DNA from: Planctomycetota bacterium
GTDB lineage: Bacteria; Planctomycetota; UBA1135
Length of the DNA stretch: 64,000 bases
Reading direction: 5' to 3'
Assembly (NCBI GenBank): GCA_004295085.1
Contig: SHNF01000018.1
Location: forward strand, 434,001-498,000
The translations under genes and the position numbers were made by a program. The notes beneath the pieces are model-generated. The model was not told where the DNA came from. It did no database searches and was given only the letters and a program-made list of their open reading frames with translations. Below are positions 50,363 through 59,446 of the stretch, piece after piece; positions within the stretch are counted from its first letter, which is position 1, and each line of letters starts with the position of its first letter.

Positions 50363-51382
50363 ATGGAAGTTGGGATCGCCTACGACCTGAGGAAGGACTT
50401 CTCGCCTGCTTCAGGAGCGCCGGAGGATCGCCTCGAAGAGTACGACTCTGAAGAAACGGTCGAAGCAGTCGCGGAGGCGCTGCGCGCCAATGGCTGCATC
50501 CCGCGCCGGCTGGGCGGCGGCCGCCGTTTCGTGGAGTTGGTCCTGGAGCAGCCTCCGGCGCTGGTGTTCAACATCGCGGAGGGGCACGGCACGCGCTCTC
50601 GTGAGGCGCATGTGCCCGCGGTCTGTGAGATGCTCGGCATTCCGTTCACGCACAGCGATCCCCTGGCTCTGGCTCTGTCACTGGACAAGGCCATGACCAA
50701 GCGCACGGTGGCGGCGCAGGGCGTGGCTACCCCGTCTTTCGCCGTCGTAGAAAGCGTCGATCAGAGCGCAGGGCTGTCCTTGCGCTACCCCCTGATCGCC
50801 AAGCCCTTGTTCGAAGGTTCCAGCATGGGAATCCGGAAGTGCTCCCGCGTCGCCGACGCACGGGCCCTGCGCGTCGAGGTCGAGCGGCTATTGCGCGACT
50901 ACCACCAACCAGTGCTCGTGGAGGAGTTTTGCGGCGGCCCGGAGTTCACGGCTGGCGTGCTCGGCACCGGGAGGGAGGCCCGGGTGGTTGGCGTCATGGA
51001 GATCCGTCCCAGGCGCGGCCGGCTCGAGGACTTCGTGTACTCGTTGGAGGTCAAGCGCAATTACGAGGAGGAGGTCGAGTACCTGGTCCCGCCACAACAG
51101 CCGAGGGGGCTCGTCGAACAGGTGGAGCAGGTGGCTCTGGATGCCTTCCGCGCCCTGGGCTGCCGCGATGTAGCCCGCGTGGATGTGCGCGTCGGCGCCG
51201 ATGGCGCGCCCAAGTTCCTCGAGATCAATCCGCTTCCGGGCCTGAATCCGGTGACCGGCGACCTTCCCATGCTCGCCGTTCGTAGCGGCATGCCTTACAC
51301 GGCGCTGATCGGGTTCATTGTGGATTCCGCCTGGGGACGTTGGACCGGAGGCCGCAAAACTCACAAGGATAGAAGGCTGTAA
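50363..51382 (+). CDS. ATP-grasp ligase, D-Ala-D-Ala ligase-like (first copy)
   Basis: A 339-residue ATP-grasp protein. VFNIAEGHGTRSREAHVPAV (substrate region), GIPFTHSDPLALALSLDKA, YPLIAKPLFEGSSMGI (ATP-binding Lys and flexible loop), PVLVEEFCGGPEFT and KFLEINPLPGLNP (Mg-binding Glu-x-Asn) match the D-Ala-D-Ala ligase fold, which joins two amino acids through an acyl phosphate. It lies three bases after kamA, and a similar ligase follows, so a beta-lysine or lysine conjugate is a reasonable substrate guess rather than peptidoglycan D-Ala-D-Ala. Confidence 0.85.
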   Translation: MEVGIAYDLRKDFSPASGAPEDRLEEYDSEETVEAVAEALRANGCIPRRLGGGRRFVELVLEQPPALVFNIAEGHGTRSREAHVPAVCEMLGIPFTHSDPLALALSLDKAMTKRTVAAQGVATPSFAVVESVDQSAGLSLRYPLIAKPLFEGSSMGIRKCSRVADARALRVEVERLLRDYHQPVLVEEFCGGPEFTAGVLGTGREARVVGVMEIRPRRGRLEDFVYSLEVKRNYEEEVEYLVPPQQPRGLVEQVEQVALDAFRALGCRDVARVDVRVGADGAPKFLEINPLPGLNPVTGDLPMLAVRSGMPYTALIGFIVDSAWGRWTGGRKTHKDRRL

Positions 51383-51487
51383 CTAGCAGCTGGAGTGCCC
51401 CTGTGGACGATCCGGCGGCTCCATGCCGGAGCCTCGGAGTGGCGGCTTCGGGGTTGAGCGGGCCTTCGGCTAGACTCTTCCCGGACC

Positions 51488-52594
51488 ATGCGCGTGGCTG
51501 TGCTCCACAACGCGGATGCTGGCCTCGCGCGGGGCACGCCAGCGGATGGGATGGCGGTTCGGGCAGCGACCGAGATGGCCGCTGCTGTGGCACGGGCCTG
51601 CGAGCGCAATGCCTGGGACGTGGTGACCGTTGCCGCCCCGCCGGATCCGGCTGCGCTGGCGTCGGCGATCACCGCCGCGCAGGCGGATGTGGTGTTCAAC
51701 CTCGTGGAGGCGCTGCAGGGTGACGCGCGCCTCGAGTCCGCTGTAGCCGGCCTGCTGGAGCTGATCGGCATCCCGTTCACGGGCTCCGGCTCGATAGCCT
51801 GCGCACTGGCCCTGGACAAGCCCCTGGCCCGCGCAGTGCTGCAGGGCACGGGAGTGGCGGTGCCTGCGGGCTGTGAGATGTCGCGTGGCGATGAGCCGAT
51901 GGAGGGGCTGCATCCGCCCTTCATCGTGAAGCCGTCCCGCGAGGACGCCAGCCATGGTGTCAGCCGCGACAGCATCGCGGCCAGCGCGCGCGCGGCCCGT
52001 GAACGCGCCCGCTGGGTGATCGATACCTACGGACAGCCGGCGCTGGTGGAGGAGTTCGTGGATGGGCGGGAGTTCAACGTCGCCATCCTGGGCGCGGGTG
52101 AGACGGCGGAAGTGCTGCCGCTGGCGGAGATCGACTACTCCGCTCTGCCGCCTGGGCATCCGCGTCTGCTGACCTACGAGGCCAAGTGGGACGAGTCCAG
52201 CCCGGTGTACCGGCAGACTCCGCCGGTCCCTGCTCGAGATCTGGATGCCGCCATCCGCGGGCGCATTGAATCGTCGGCCCTGGCCTCGTACCGCGCCTTG
52301 CACCTGCGCGACTACGGCCGAGTGGACCTGCGCTTGCACGCCGCGCGCGGCCCGCTGGTGCTGGAAGTGAATGCCAACCCTGACCTCTCTCCCGGTGCCG
52401 GGCTCGCGCATGCGGCCGCTCGGGGAGGCCTCCCGTATGACGCCCTCATCGCTCGCATCGTCCGCTCCGCACTCGCTCGCGCTGACGCGCCTGCGCCCGC
52501 TGCAACCATCGGACCGCGCCGAACTGCACCGGATCCTCGTCGCCACGGGCGCGTTTTCCGAGGACGAGATCGCCGTGGCACTGGAACTGGTTGA
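51488..52594 (+). CDS. ATP-grasp ligase, D-Ala-D-Ala ligase-like (second copy)
   Basis: A 368-residue ATP-grasp protein, diverged from the first copy. VVFNLVEALQGDARLESAV, GIPFTGSGSIACALALDKPL, PPFIVKPSREDASHGV, PALVEEFVDGREFNVAIL and LVLEVNANPDLSP mark the substrate, ATP-binding and Mg sites. The last about 50 residues (RRTAPDPRRHGRVFRGRD) are Arg-rich and lie over the start of the GNAT gene in another frame, so the natural C-terminus could be shorter than the stop suggests or a frameshift may exist. Paired ligases suggest two successive condensation steps. Confidence 0.83.
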   Translation: MRVAVLHNADAGLARGTPADGMAVRAATEMAAAVARACERNAWDVVTVAAPPDPAALASAITAAQADVVFNLVEALQGDARLESAVAGLLELIGIPFTGSGSIACALALDKPLARAVLQGTGVAVPAGCEMSRGDEPMEGLHPPFIVKPSREDASHGVSRDSIAASARAARERARWVIDTYGQPALVEEFVDGREFNVAILGAGETAEVLPLAEIDYSALPPGHPRLLTYEAKWDESSPVYRQTPPVPARDLDAAIRGRIESSALASYRALHLRDYGRVDLRLHAARGPLVLEVNANPDLSPGAGLAHAAARGGLPYDALIARIVRSALARADAPAPAATIGPRRTAPDPRRHGRVFRGRDRRGTGTG

Positions 52595-52967
52595 CGCGGG
52601 ACTGCAACGGCCCGGCGGCGAATACCGGTTCCTGGTGGCGGAGCACGCCGGCCAAGTCCTCGGCTACGCCTGTCACGGCGCGGCGCCCATGACGGACGGG
52701 GTCCACGATCTGTACTGGATCGCGGTAGCGCCGGAGGCCCATGGCCGAGGTATCGGCAGGGCGCTGATGGACGCGGTCGAGCAGGCGGTGCGCGGCAGCG
52801 GCGGCCGCATGCTGCTGATCGAGACGGCCTCCAAGCCGTCCTACGAGGACACCCGTGGCTTCTACGAACGCGCTGGCTATTCCGAGCTTGCGCGCATCCG
52901 CGACTACTACTGCGTGGGCGACGACAAGGTCATCTACGGCAAGCGCCTGGCCCGCGTGCAAGCATGA
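52437..52967 (+). CDS. GNAT-family N-acetyltransferase
   Basis: A 176-residue GNAT protein: LRPLQPSDRAELHRIL at the N-terminus, LYWIAVAPEAHGRGIGRALM (the acetyl-CoA loop R/Q-x-x-G-x-G/A), GRMLLIETASKPSYEDTRGFYERAGY. The start overlaps the ATP-grasp gene by 158 bases and has a ggggagg SD. In archaea and some bacteria KamA (AblA) works with the acetyltransferase AblB to make the osmolyte N-epsilon-acetyl-beta-lysine. An AblB-like role is possible here, but sequence alone does not prove it. The stop overlaps the pirin gene start (ATGA). Confidence 0.85.
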   Translation: MTPSSLASSAPHSLALTRLRPLQPSDRAELHRILVATGAFSEDEIAVALELVDAGLQRPGGEYRFLVAEHAGQVLGYACHGAAPMTDGVHDLYWIAVAPEAHGRGIGRALMDAVEQAVRGSGGRMLLIETASKPSYEDTRGFYERAGYSELARIRDYYCVGDDKVIYGKRLARVQA

Positions 52968-53662
52968 TTCGGATCCGCCGCTCCGAGGAACGTGGGCACT
53001 TCGATTTTGGCTGGCTGGACACGCGGCACACCTTCTCCTTCGGGGATTATCACGACCCGGAGCACATGGGATTCCGCCACCTGCGGGTCCTGAACGAGGA
53101 TCGGGTGCGGCCAGGCGCGGGGTTCCCGACGCACGGGCACCGTGACATGGAGATCCTCACCTACGTGCTGGCGGGAGCATTGGAGCACAAGGACAGCCTG
53201 GGCACCGGATCCGTGATCCGGCCCGGGGATGTCCAGCGCATGAGCGCGGGCACCGGTGTCCTGCACAGCGAGTTCAACGCCAGCAAGGCCGAGCTGCTGC
53301 ACCTGCTGCAGATCTGGGTCGTGCCTGAAACGCGCGGCCTGGCGCCGGGGTACGAGCAGAAGCACTTTCCGGAGGCGGAGCGCCGCAGTCGCCTGCGCCT
53401 TGTGGCCTCTCGCGATGGCCGCGAAGGCTCGGTGTCCCTGCACCAGGACGTGGACCTGTACGCCGGGATTCTCGAGCGCGCCGACGCGCTGGACTTCGCG
53501 CTGCGCCCCGAGCGGAATGCCTGGGTGCAGGTGGCCCACGGAGAGCTGGAGCTGAACGGGCACCCACTGCGCTCGGGCGACGGCGCCGCGCTCAGCGACA
53601 CGTGGCACCTGCACCTGATCCCGCGCCGTCCGGTGGAACTGCTCCTGTTCGACCTCCCGTGA
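52964..53662 (+). CDS. Pirin-family protein (YhhW-type)
   Basis: A 232-residue bicupin of the pirin/YhhW family: RGHFDFGWLDTRHTFSFG, GFPTHGHRDMEILTYVL (metal His-x-His and Glu), LEHKDSLGTGSVIRPGDVQ, MSAGTGVLHSEFN. YhhW-type pirins can show quercetin 2,3-dioxygenase activity; physiological roles vary. The metal ligands in the first cupin are intact. It is coupled by ATGA to the GNAT gene and by GTGA to the amidohydrolase, so it belongs to the same transcription unit. Confidence 0.88.
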   Translation: MIRIRRSEERGHFDFGWLDTRHTFSFGDYHDPEHMGFRHLRVLNEDRVRPGAGFPTHGHRDMEILTYVLAGALEHKDSLGTGSVIRPGDVQRMSAGTGVLHSEFNASKAELLHLLQIWVVPETRGLAPGYEQKHFPEAERRSRLRLVASRDGREGSVSLHQDVDLYAGILERADALDFALRPERNAWVQVAHGELELNGHPLRSGDGAALSDTWHLHLIPRRPVELLLFDLP

Positions 53663-54579
53663 TCGTGGACGCGCACATGCACTTGTGGAGCCGCGTGGAC
53701 GGCCGCATGGGCGGAGGAGTGCGCGTGCTGCCCGCAGGCGGCGGCCGGATTCGCATTGGGGAGCGTGAGATGCTCGGCATGCCGGCCAGCTTCCTCGATG
53801 GCCTGGCCCGGGCGGAGCTGGCCTTGGCGGAGTTCGATGCGGCCGGCGTGGACGTGGGAGTGGTGGTGCAGGAGTACATGGACGGGCCGCAGAACGATTA
53901 CCTGCTGCAGGTGGTGGCACGCTGGCCGGACAGGTTCTTCGTGCACGCGTTGCCCGACTTCTTTCGTCCGGACCAGGTGACGGCGGAAGCCTTCCGGTTG
54001 TTCGACCAGGGCTTCTGCGGTCTCAAGCTCAGTGCCGCGCACCTGCTGGATCGGGTGCGGCTGGACGATCCGCGCTTCGCGCCGATCTGGGAGCGCATGC
54101 AGGCCGAGGAACGCGTGCTCGCCATGGACCTTGCCCCCGGCGCTGCGCAGGTGCCGGCCATGGAGCGTGTCCTGGCGCAATTCCCGCGCCTGCGCGCGGC
54201 CGTGGGCCACTTCGGCATGGTGACCCGCGGCGACTGGCTGAGCCAGATCCGTCTGGCGCGGCATGCGCACGTGTACGTCGAAGGCGGCGGCCTCCTGTGG
54301 CTGTTCCGCGCCGAAGGCTACCCATTCCGTGGCGCCATCGCGGCCGTGCAGCGCGCCAAGGCTGAAGTCGGCATGGAGAAACTGATGTGGGGCAGCGACT
54401 GGCCCCGCACCATGGTGGACTTCGGCTACCGGCAAGCGCTGGCCTTCGTGCGTGACGAGGACAACGGACTGGCGCCGGCCGAGAAGCGCGCGTTCCTGGG
54501 AGAGAACGCCGCGCGCCTGTACCGATTGCCGCCCGCTGCCACGCCGCGCGCGCCGCTGCCCCTGGTCACGGAGGGCTGA
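53659..54579 (+). CDS. Amidohydrolase-2 family metal-dependent hydrolase
   Basis: A 306-residue TIM-barrel amidohydrolase_2. IVDAHMHLW has the HxH metal pair, MWGSDWPRTMV the distal Asp, and AVGHFGMV a third His. Relatives hydrolyse lactones or decarboxylate aromatic or sugar-derived acids. A lactonase role would fit the following epimerase and hydroxy-acid dehydrogenase genes. GTG start overlapping the pirin stop. The next gene starts one base after the stop. Confidence 0.83.
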   Translation: MIVDAHMHLWSRVDGRMGGGVRVLPAGGGRIRIGEREMLGMPASFLDGLARAELALAEFDAAGVDVGVVVQEYMDGPQNDYLLQVVARWPDRFFVHALPDFFRPDQVTAEAFRLFDQGFCGLKLSAAHLLDRVRLDDPRFAPIWERMQAEERVLAMDLAPGAAQVPAMERVLAQFPRLRAAVGHFGMVTRGDWLSQIRLARHAHVYVEGGGLLWLFRAEGYPFRGAIAAVQRAKAEVGMEKLMWGSDWPRTMVDFGYRQALAFVRDEDNGLAPAEKRAFLGENAARLYRLPPAATPRAPLPLVTEG

Positions 54580-54580
54580 G

Positions 54581-55543
54581 ATGCGCGCCTACTTCCTGAC
54601 TGGCGCACACGGCTGTATCGGCGCCTGGGTCGTGAAGGCGCTGCTGGAGCGCGGCGACGTGGCGGTGGCCTTCGATCTGGCCGGAGACCCCAGGCGTCTG
54701 CGCCTGCTTCTCGAGGATGCGCAGCTCGCCTCCGTGCGGTTCATCCACGGCGACGTCACCGACGCGGCGGCCGTGCTCCGGGCCCTGGAAGCCAGTGGCG
54801 CGCGCCACGTGATCCACCTGGCGGGCCTGCAGGTGCCGGTGTGCAAGGCTGAGCCGCTGCTCGGAGCCCGGGTCAACGTGCTGGGCACCTTGCACGTGCT
54901 GGAAGCGGCCCGCCAGCTTGGCTGCGAGCGCGTGGTGTATGCCTCTTCGGCCGCGGTGTTCGGCCGCGGCGTGGACGGTCGGCCGGTGGCCGAGGACGAG
55001 CCTGCGGAGGCCAGCACCCACTATGGCGTTTTCAAGCGGGCCAACGAGGGCAACGCCCGGGTCTATTGGCTCGATCATGGCCTGAACAGCGTGGGACTGC
55101 GTCCCTTGACCGTGTACGGCGTGGGACGCGACTTCGGGCTCACCAGCGGCCCGACCAAGGCCATGAAGGCGGCCGTGCTCGGCCGCCCCTACTGCATCCG
55201 TTTCAGCGGCTCCACGGACTTCTTGTACGCGGCCGACGCGGCGGCCGCGTTCCTGGCCGCCGCCGACCGGGCGCCGGACGGAGCCTCCGTGTTCAACGTG
55301 CACGGCGACACGGCCGCGGTCGCGGACGTGGTGGGGCTGATCCGCGAGCAGGCGCCCGGCGCGGACATCCGGTTCTCGGGGCCGGAGCTGCCCATTCCGG
55401 CCGAACTGGACGGCCGGGCGCTGGACAGCGCGCTGGGACCGCTGCACCGTACGCCTCTGAGCGCCGGCGTGCGCGAGACCATGGACCGCTTCACCCGGCT
55501 CCGGGACGCCGCCCGCCTGGACAGCGCGGATCTGGACACCTGA
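54581..55543 (+). CDS. NAD-dependent epimerase/dehydratase
   Basis: A 320-residue extended SDR: YFLTGAHGCIGAWVVKALL (TGxxGxxG), IHGDVTDAAAV, HVIHLAGLQVP, VVYASSAAVFG (Ser), THYGVFKRANEGNARVYW (catalytic Tyr-x3-Lys), GLRPLTVYGVG. The short size and lack of the UDP-sugar C-terminal signatures suggest a small sugar acid or lactone substrate. It lies inside a run of catabolic genes, six bases before the FAD oxidase gene. Confidence 0.87.
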   Translation: MRAYFLTGAHGCIGAWVVKALLERGDVAVAFDLAGDPRRLRLLLEDAQLASVRFIHGDVTDAAAVLRALEASGARHVIHLAGLQVPVCKAEPLLGARVNVLGTLHVLEAARQLGCERVVYASSAAVFGRGVDGRPVAEDEPAEASTHYGVFKRANEGNARVYWLDHGLNSVGLRPLTVYGVGRDFGLTSGPTKAMKAAVLGRPYCIRFSGSTDFLYAADAAAAFLAAADRAPDGASVFNVHGDTAAVADVVGLIREQAPGADIRFSGPELPIPAELDGRALDSALGPLHRTPLSAGVRETMDRFTRLRDAARLDSADLDT

Positions 55544-55549
55544 TCCGCC

Positions 55550-56749
55550 GTGCCGCGCCACGACGTCGTCATCATCGGCGGAGGCATCGTCGGACTGGCC
55601 ACCGCCTACCAGCTGCTGCAGCGGCGGCCCGGAACTGCGGTGGAGGTGCTGGAGAAGGAGAGCGCGGTGGGCCGGCACCAGAGCGGTCACAACTCCGGCG
55701 TGCTGCACTCGGGCATCTACTACCAGCCTGGTTCCGAGAAGGCGCGCAACTGCCGCGAAGGCAAACGCGCCATGGAGGAGTTCTGCGGGCGGGAGGGCAT
55801 TCCCTTCGAGATCTGCGGCAAGCTCATCGTGGCCGTGGACGCCGGCCAGCTGCCGGCGCTGGAGCGGATCCTGCAGCGCGGACTGGCCAACGGGGTGCGC
55901 TGCCAGCTCATCGAACGGGAGCGCCTGGCTGAACTGGAGCCGCACGCGGCGGGCGTCCGCGCCATCCACGTGCCGGAGGCCGGCATCGTCGACTACAAGT
56001 CGGTGTGCTCGCGCCTGCGCCAGCGCATCGAGGAGGCGGGGGGCAGCGTGTGCACCGGCGCGCGGGTCACGCGCTTGTGGTCCAGGCCGGAGTCGGTCGT
56101 GGTCGAGAGCGACGCGGGCCCGCGCGAGGCCGTGCTGGCGGTGAACTGCGCCGGACTGCACTCCGACCGGGTCGCACGCCGTGGCGGCCGGGATCCGGGA
56201 GCCAGGATCGTGCCCTTCCGCGGCGAATACTACGAGCTCAAGCCGCAGGCGCGCGGCCTGTGCCGCAACCTGATCTACCCGGTCCCCGATCCGTCGTTCC
56301 CGTTCCTCGGCGTGCACTTCACGCGCACGATCGGCGGCGGCGTGGAGTGCGGGCCCAACGCGGTGCTCGCGTTCGCGCGCGAGGGCTACCGCAAGCGCGA
56401 CGTGAACCTGCGCGACCTGTTCGAAACGCTGACCTACCCCGGCTTCCTGCGCCTCGCCGCCCGCCACTGGCGCACGGGAGCGGGGGAGATGTGGCGCTCC
56501 TTCAGCAAGTCGGCGTTCGTGCGCGCGCTGCAGCGCCTGGTGCCGGAAATTCGCGCCGGGCACCTGGAGCCCGCCCCGGCCGGCGTGCGCGCCCAGGCGC
56601 TGCGGCCTGACGGCTCCCTGGTGGACGACTTCCTGATCCTGGAGAGCGAGCGCGTCCTGCACGTGTGCAACGCGCCGTCGCCGGCGGCCACGGCTTCGCT
56701 GCAGATCGGCGCCGGGCTCGCCGCCAGAATCCTGCCCCGGCTCACCTGA
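55550..56749 (+). CDS. lhgO: L-2-hydroxyglutarate oxidase/dehydrogenase
   Basis: A 399-residue FAD enzyme of the DAO family. [19 protein letters not shown] is the dinucleotide loop, then [19 protein letters not shown], typical of LhgO/L2[13 protein letters not shown] and [20 protein letters not shown]. It oxidises L-2-hydroxyglutarate to 2-oxoglutarate and passes electrons to the membrane quinone pool or oxygen. GTG start. In this setting it may act on a related 2-hydroxy acid produced by the operon. Its TGA shares a base with the next ATG (TGATG). Confidence 0.9.
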   Translation: MPRHDVVIIGGGIVGLATAYQLLQRRPGTAVEVLEKESAVGRHQSGHNSGVLHSGIYYQPGSEKARNCREGKRAMEEFCGREGIPFEICGKLIVAVDAGQLPALERILQRGLANGVRCQLIERERLAELEPHAAGVRAIHVPEAGIVDYKSVCSRLRQRIEEAGGSVCTGARVTRLWSRPESVVVESDAGPREAVLAVNCAGLHSDRVARRGGRDPGARIVPFRGEYYELKPQARGLCRNLIYPVPDPSFPFLGVHFTRTIGGGVECGPNAVLAFAREGYRKRDVNLRDLFETLTYPGFLRLAARHWRTGAGEMWRSFSKSAFVRALQRLVPEIRAGHLEPAPAGVRAQALRPDGSLVDDFLILESERVLHVCNAPSPAATASLQIGAGLAARILPRLT

Positions 56750-57831
56750 TGGAAACCAAGACTTACCCCAGCGCATCCCTGAGAAGCTTCTCCGAAGCCG
56801 TGTTCCGCCACTTCGGCGTGCCCGACGGCGACGCGGCCGTCGCCGCCGACGTGCTGGCGCGGGCCGACCTGCGCGGCATCGACAGCCACGGCGTGGCGCG
56901 CCTGCACAGCTACTTCGACATGCTGAGTCTGGGGCGGATCAATCCGAGGCCGCGGGTCCGGATCGTGCGCGAGACGCCGAGCACCGCCACGGTGGACGGC
57001 GACAACGGGCTGGGCCTGGTGGTCGGCCCGCAGGCCAACGCCATTGCCATGGACAAGGCGCAGGCGGCCGGCTCCGGTTGGGTGAGCGTGTGCAACACCA
57101 ACCACTTCGGCATCGCCGGCTACTACTGCCTGCAGGCGCTGGAGCGCGACCTCATCGGCTGGGCGATGACCAACTCCACCAAGCTGGTGGCGCCGCTGTG
57201 GGGCGCGGAGCGCATGCTCGGCACCAATCCGATCGCGATCGCCTTCCCGGCGCGGACGGAGCCGCCCGTGGTCATCGACCTGGCCACCTGCGCCGCCGCC
57301 TACGGCAAGATCGAGATCGCCCGGCGCAAGGGCGAGCCGATCCCGGAAGGCTGGGCCGTCGACCGCGACGGGCGGCCCACCACCGATCCGCAGGCCATGA
57401 TCGACGGCGGAGCCCTGCTGCCGCTGGGCAGCGACCGCGAGCGCTCCGGCCACAAAGGCTATGCGCTGGCCGCCATGGTGGACGTGCTGTGCTGCGTGCT
57501 CTCGGGCGCCAACTGGGGGCCGTTTGCGCCGCCCTTCGCCCTGCGCCAGGAGGTTCCGGCGCGTTCCGTCGGCCGCGGCATCGGCCATTTCTTCGGCGCG
57601 CTGCGCATCGACGGTTTCATCGAGCCGGACGAGTTCAAGCGCCAGATGGACGAGTGGATCCGCACGTTCCGCGCCACCCGGCCGGCTCCGGGGACGAGCG
57701 GCCCCCTGATCCCGGGCGACCCCGAACGCCGGGCCGAGGAGGAACGGCGCGCCGGCGGCATCCCGCTGCTCCCGGCCGTGATCGAGGACCTGCGGGACAT
57801 CAGCCGCCGCGCCCGGATTCCGTTCGACTAG
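56749..57831 (+). CDS. Ldh2-type malate/L-lactate dehydrogenase family
   Basis: A 360-residue NAD(P)-dependent oxidoreductase of the type-2 malate/L-lactate/sulfolactate family. RADLRGIDSHGVARLHSYF carries the catalytic His, VCNTNHFGIAGYYCLQAL and MLGTNPIAIAFPAR are cofactor-binding parts, and SGHKGYALAAMVDVL follows. Members reduce or oxidise malate, lactate, ureidoglycolate or 2,3-diketogulonate. It is the last gene before a strong GC hairpin, and its function likely complements LhgO in hydroxy-acid breakdown. Confidence 0.88.
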   Translation: METKTYPSASLRSFSEAVFRHFGVPDGDAAVAADVLARADLRGIDSHGVARLHSYFDMLSLGRINPRPRVRIVRETPSTATVDGDNGLGLVVGPQANAIAMDKAQAAGSGWVSVCNTNHFGIAGYYCLQALERDLIGWAMTNSTKLVAPLWGAERMLGTNPIAIAFPARTEPPVVIDLATCAAAYGKIEIARRKGEPIPEGWAVDRDGRPTTDPQAMIDGGALLPLGSDRERSGHKGYALAAMVDVLCCVLSGANWGPFAPPFALRQEVPARSVGRGIGHFFGALRIDGFIEPDEFKRQMDEWIRTFRATRPAPGTSGPLIPGDPERRAEEERRAGGIPLLPAVIEDLRDISRRARIPFD

Positions 57832-57833
57832 CC

Positions 57834-57859
57834 CGGCCCCGGCGGCCGCTCCGGGGCCG
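57834..57859 (+). terminator. GC-rich hairpin after the dehydrogenase gene
   Basis: Perfect 9-bp inverted repeat CGGCCCCGG/CCGGGGCCG with an 8-base loop, starting three bases after the stop codon. No T-tract. It probably slows or ends transcription between the catabolic genes and the transporter genes. Confidence 0.5.
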
Positions 57860-57896
57860 CGTGCTGCTGTGCCGGTCGTGGCTATGATGCCGGCCC

Positions 57897-58892
57897 ATGC
57901 GGAACGCGCGGATCTTGATCTGGGCGGCGGCGCCGCTGCTCTGGGCCTGCAGCAAGGTCGAACCCGCGGACGGCGCGGAGCACGCGGCGCTGCGCATCGC
58001 GCTCATTCCCAAGGGCACGACCCACGAGTTCTGGAAGTCCATCCACGCCGGCGGCGCGCGCGCGCAGCAGGAGCTCGGCGACGTGCAGGTGATCTGGCGC
58101 GGCCCGGAGCGCGAGGACGACCGCGAGCAGCAGGTGTCGCTGGTGCAGAACTTCGTGAGCGCGCGCGTGGACGCGATCGTGCTGGCGCCCATGGACCAGA
58201 ACGCCTTGCTCCCGGCGGTGCGCAGCGCCACCCAGGCCGGGATCCCGGTGGTGATCGTGGACAGCGGCCTCGCCGGCGCCGCCGGAACGGACTACGTGAG
58301 CTACGTGGCGACCGACAACGGGCGCGGCGGCGCCCTGGGCGCGCAGCGCCTGATCGAGGTGCTTGGCGGCCGGGGCAAGGTGCTGCTGCTGCGCTACATG
58401 GAAGGCTCGGAGAGCACCATGCAGCGCGAGCAGGGCTTCGTGGACACGGTGTCCCAGGCGGCCGGGATCGAGCTGGTGGATCCGCGGCGCTACGCCGGAG
58501 CCAGCCGCGCCTCGGCCCAGGACGCGGCCGAGAACCTGCTGGCGACGTATTCCGACGTGCATGGCGTGTTCTGCCCGAACGAGTCCTCGACCTTCGGCAT
58601 GCTGCTGGCCCTGCGCAGCCGCGGGCTGGCCGGCAAGGTACGCTTCGTGGGCTTCGACGCCAGCGCGGGACTGGTCACGGCCCTGTCCGCCGGCGAGCTG
58701 GACGGCCTGGTGATCCAGGACCCGGTGAAGATGGGCTACCTGGGCGTCAAGACCGCCGTGGAGGCCGCGTGCGGCCGTCCGGTGGAGCAGCGCGTGGACA
58801 CGGGCGTCGCCGTGGCGACGCGGGAGAACATGCAGCAGCCGGAGGTCGCAGCGCTCCTGCACCCGGACCTCAGCGTCCTGGACCGGCGTTAA
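57897..58892 (+). CDS. Sugar ABC transporter substrate-binding lipoprotein
   Basis: A 331-residue periplasmic binding protein of the ribose/galactose type (Peripla_BP_4). The lipoprotein signal is ILIWAAAPLLWAC (lipobox LWAC, Cys18). The two-lobed fold shows IALIPKGTTHEFWKSIHAG, DAIVLAPMDQNALLPAV, VIVDSGLAG, GSESTMQREQGF, VHGVFCPNESSTFGML and VRFVGFDASAGLVTAL. It binds a sugar or polyol in the periplasm and hands it to the permease. Transport partners follow after an inorganic pyrophosphatase gene. Confidence 0.9.
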   Translation: MRNARILIWAAAPLLWACSKVEPADGAEHAALRIALIPKGTTHEFWKSIHAGGARAQQELGDVQVIWRGPEREDDREQQVSLVQNFVSARVDAIVLAPMDQNALLPAVRSATQAGIPVVIVDSGLAGAAGTDYVSYVATDNGRGGALGAQRLIEVLGGRGKVLLLRYMEGSESTMQREQGFVDTVSQAAGIELVDPRRYAGASRASAQDAAENLLATYSDVHGVFCPNESSTFGMLLALRSRGLAGKVRFVGFDASAGLVTALSAGELDGLVIQDPVKMGYLGVKTAVEAACGRPVEQRVDTGVAVATRENMQQPEVAALLHPDLSVLDRR

Positions 58893-58903
58893 GGCGCCTG
58901 CGC

Positions 58904-59446
58904 GTGCCGGAGCGGAGCCTGTATGCGCGCGTGCCCCCTGGCCCCGGCATTCCGGGAGTGGTGCACGTGGTGGTGGAGATCCCCAAGGGACGCCGCAACA
59001 AGTTCGAGCTGGACAAGGAGACCGGACTGTTCCGCCTGGATCGCTATCTCTATTCCGCGAGCTTCTACCCCGGCGACTACGGCTTCGTCCCCCAGACCCT
59101 GGCCGAGGACGGTGATGCGCTGGACGCGCTCGTCATGGTGAACGAGCCGACCTTCACCGGCTGCCTGATCGCGGCGCGCGTCATCGGCTTGTTCCGCATG
59201 CGCGACAAGGGCGCCAGCGATGCCAAGATCCTGGCGGTGCCGCACAGCGACCCGCTGTTCTCCGAGTACCGCGACCTGAGCCGCGTCCCCGCGCACTTCC
59301 TGCGCGAGGTGGAGCATTTCTTCGGAACGTACAAGCAGCTCGAGGGAGTGGTCGTGGAGACGCTGGGCTGGTCCGGGCCGGCGGAAGCGGTGGACGAGGT
59401 GGAACGCTCGGTGGCGCGTCATGGCGCCGCGGCGGCCGGTGCATGA
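58904..59446 (+). CDS. ppa: Inorganic pyrophosphatase (family I)
   Basis: A 180-residue soluble family I pyrophosphatase. VVEIPKGRRNKFELD, LFRLDRYLYSASFYPGDYGFVP and the signature DGDALDALVM (D-x-D-x-x-D, Mg ligands), then MRDKGASDAKILAVP. Lys, Arg and Tyr active-site residues are present. It pulls biosynthetic reactions forward by hydrolysing PPi. It is odd to find this housekeeping enzyme between the substrate-binding protein and ATPase genes of an importer. GTG start 11 bases after the lipoprotein gene; the stop overlaps the ATPase start (ATGA). Confidence 0.92.
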   Translation: MPERSLYARVPPGPGIPGVVHVVVEIPKGRRNKFELDKETGLFRLDRYLYSASFYPGDYGFVPQTLAEDGDALDALVMVNEPTFTGCLIAARVIGLFRMRDKGASDAKILAVPHSDPLFSEYRDLSRVPAHFLREVEHFFGTYKQLEGVVVETLGWSGPAEAVDEVERSVARHGAAAAGA

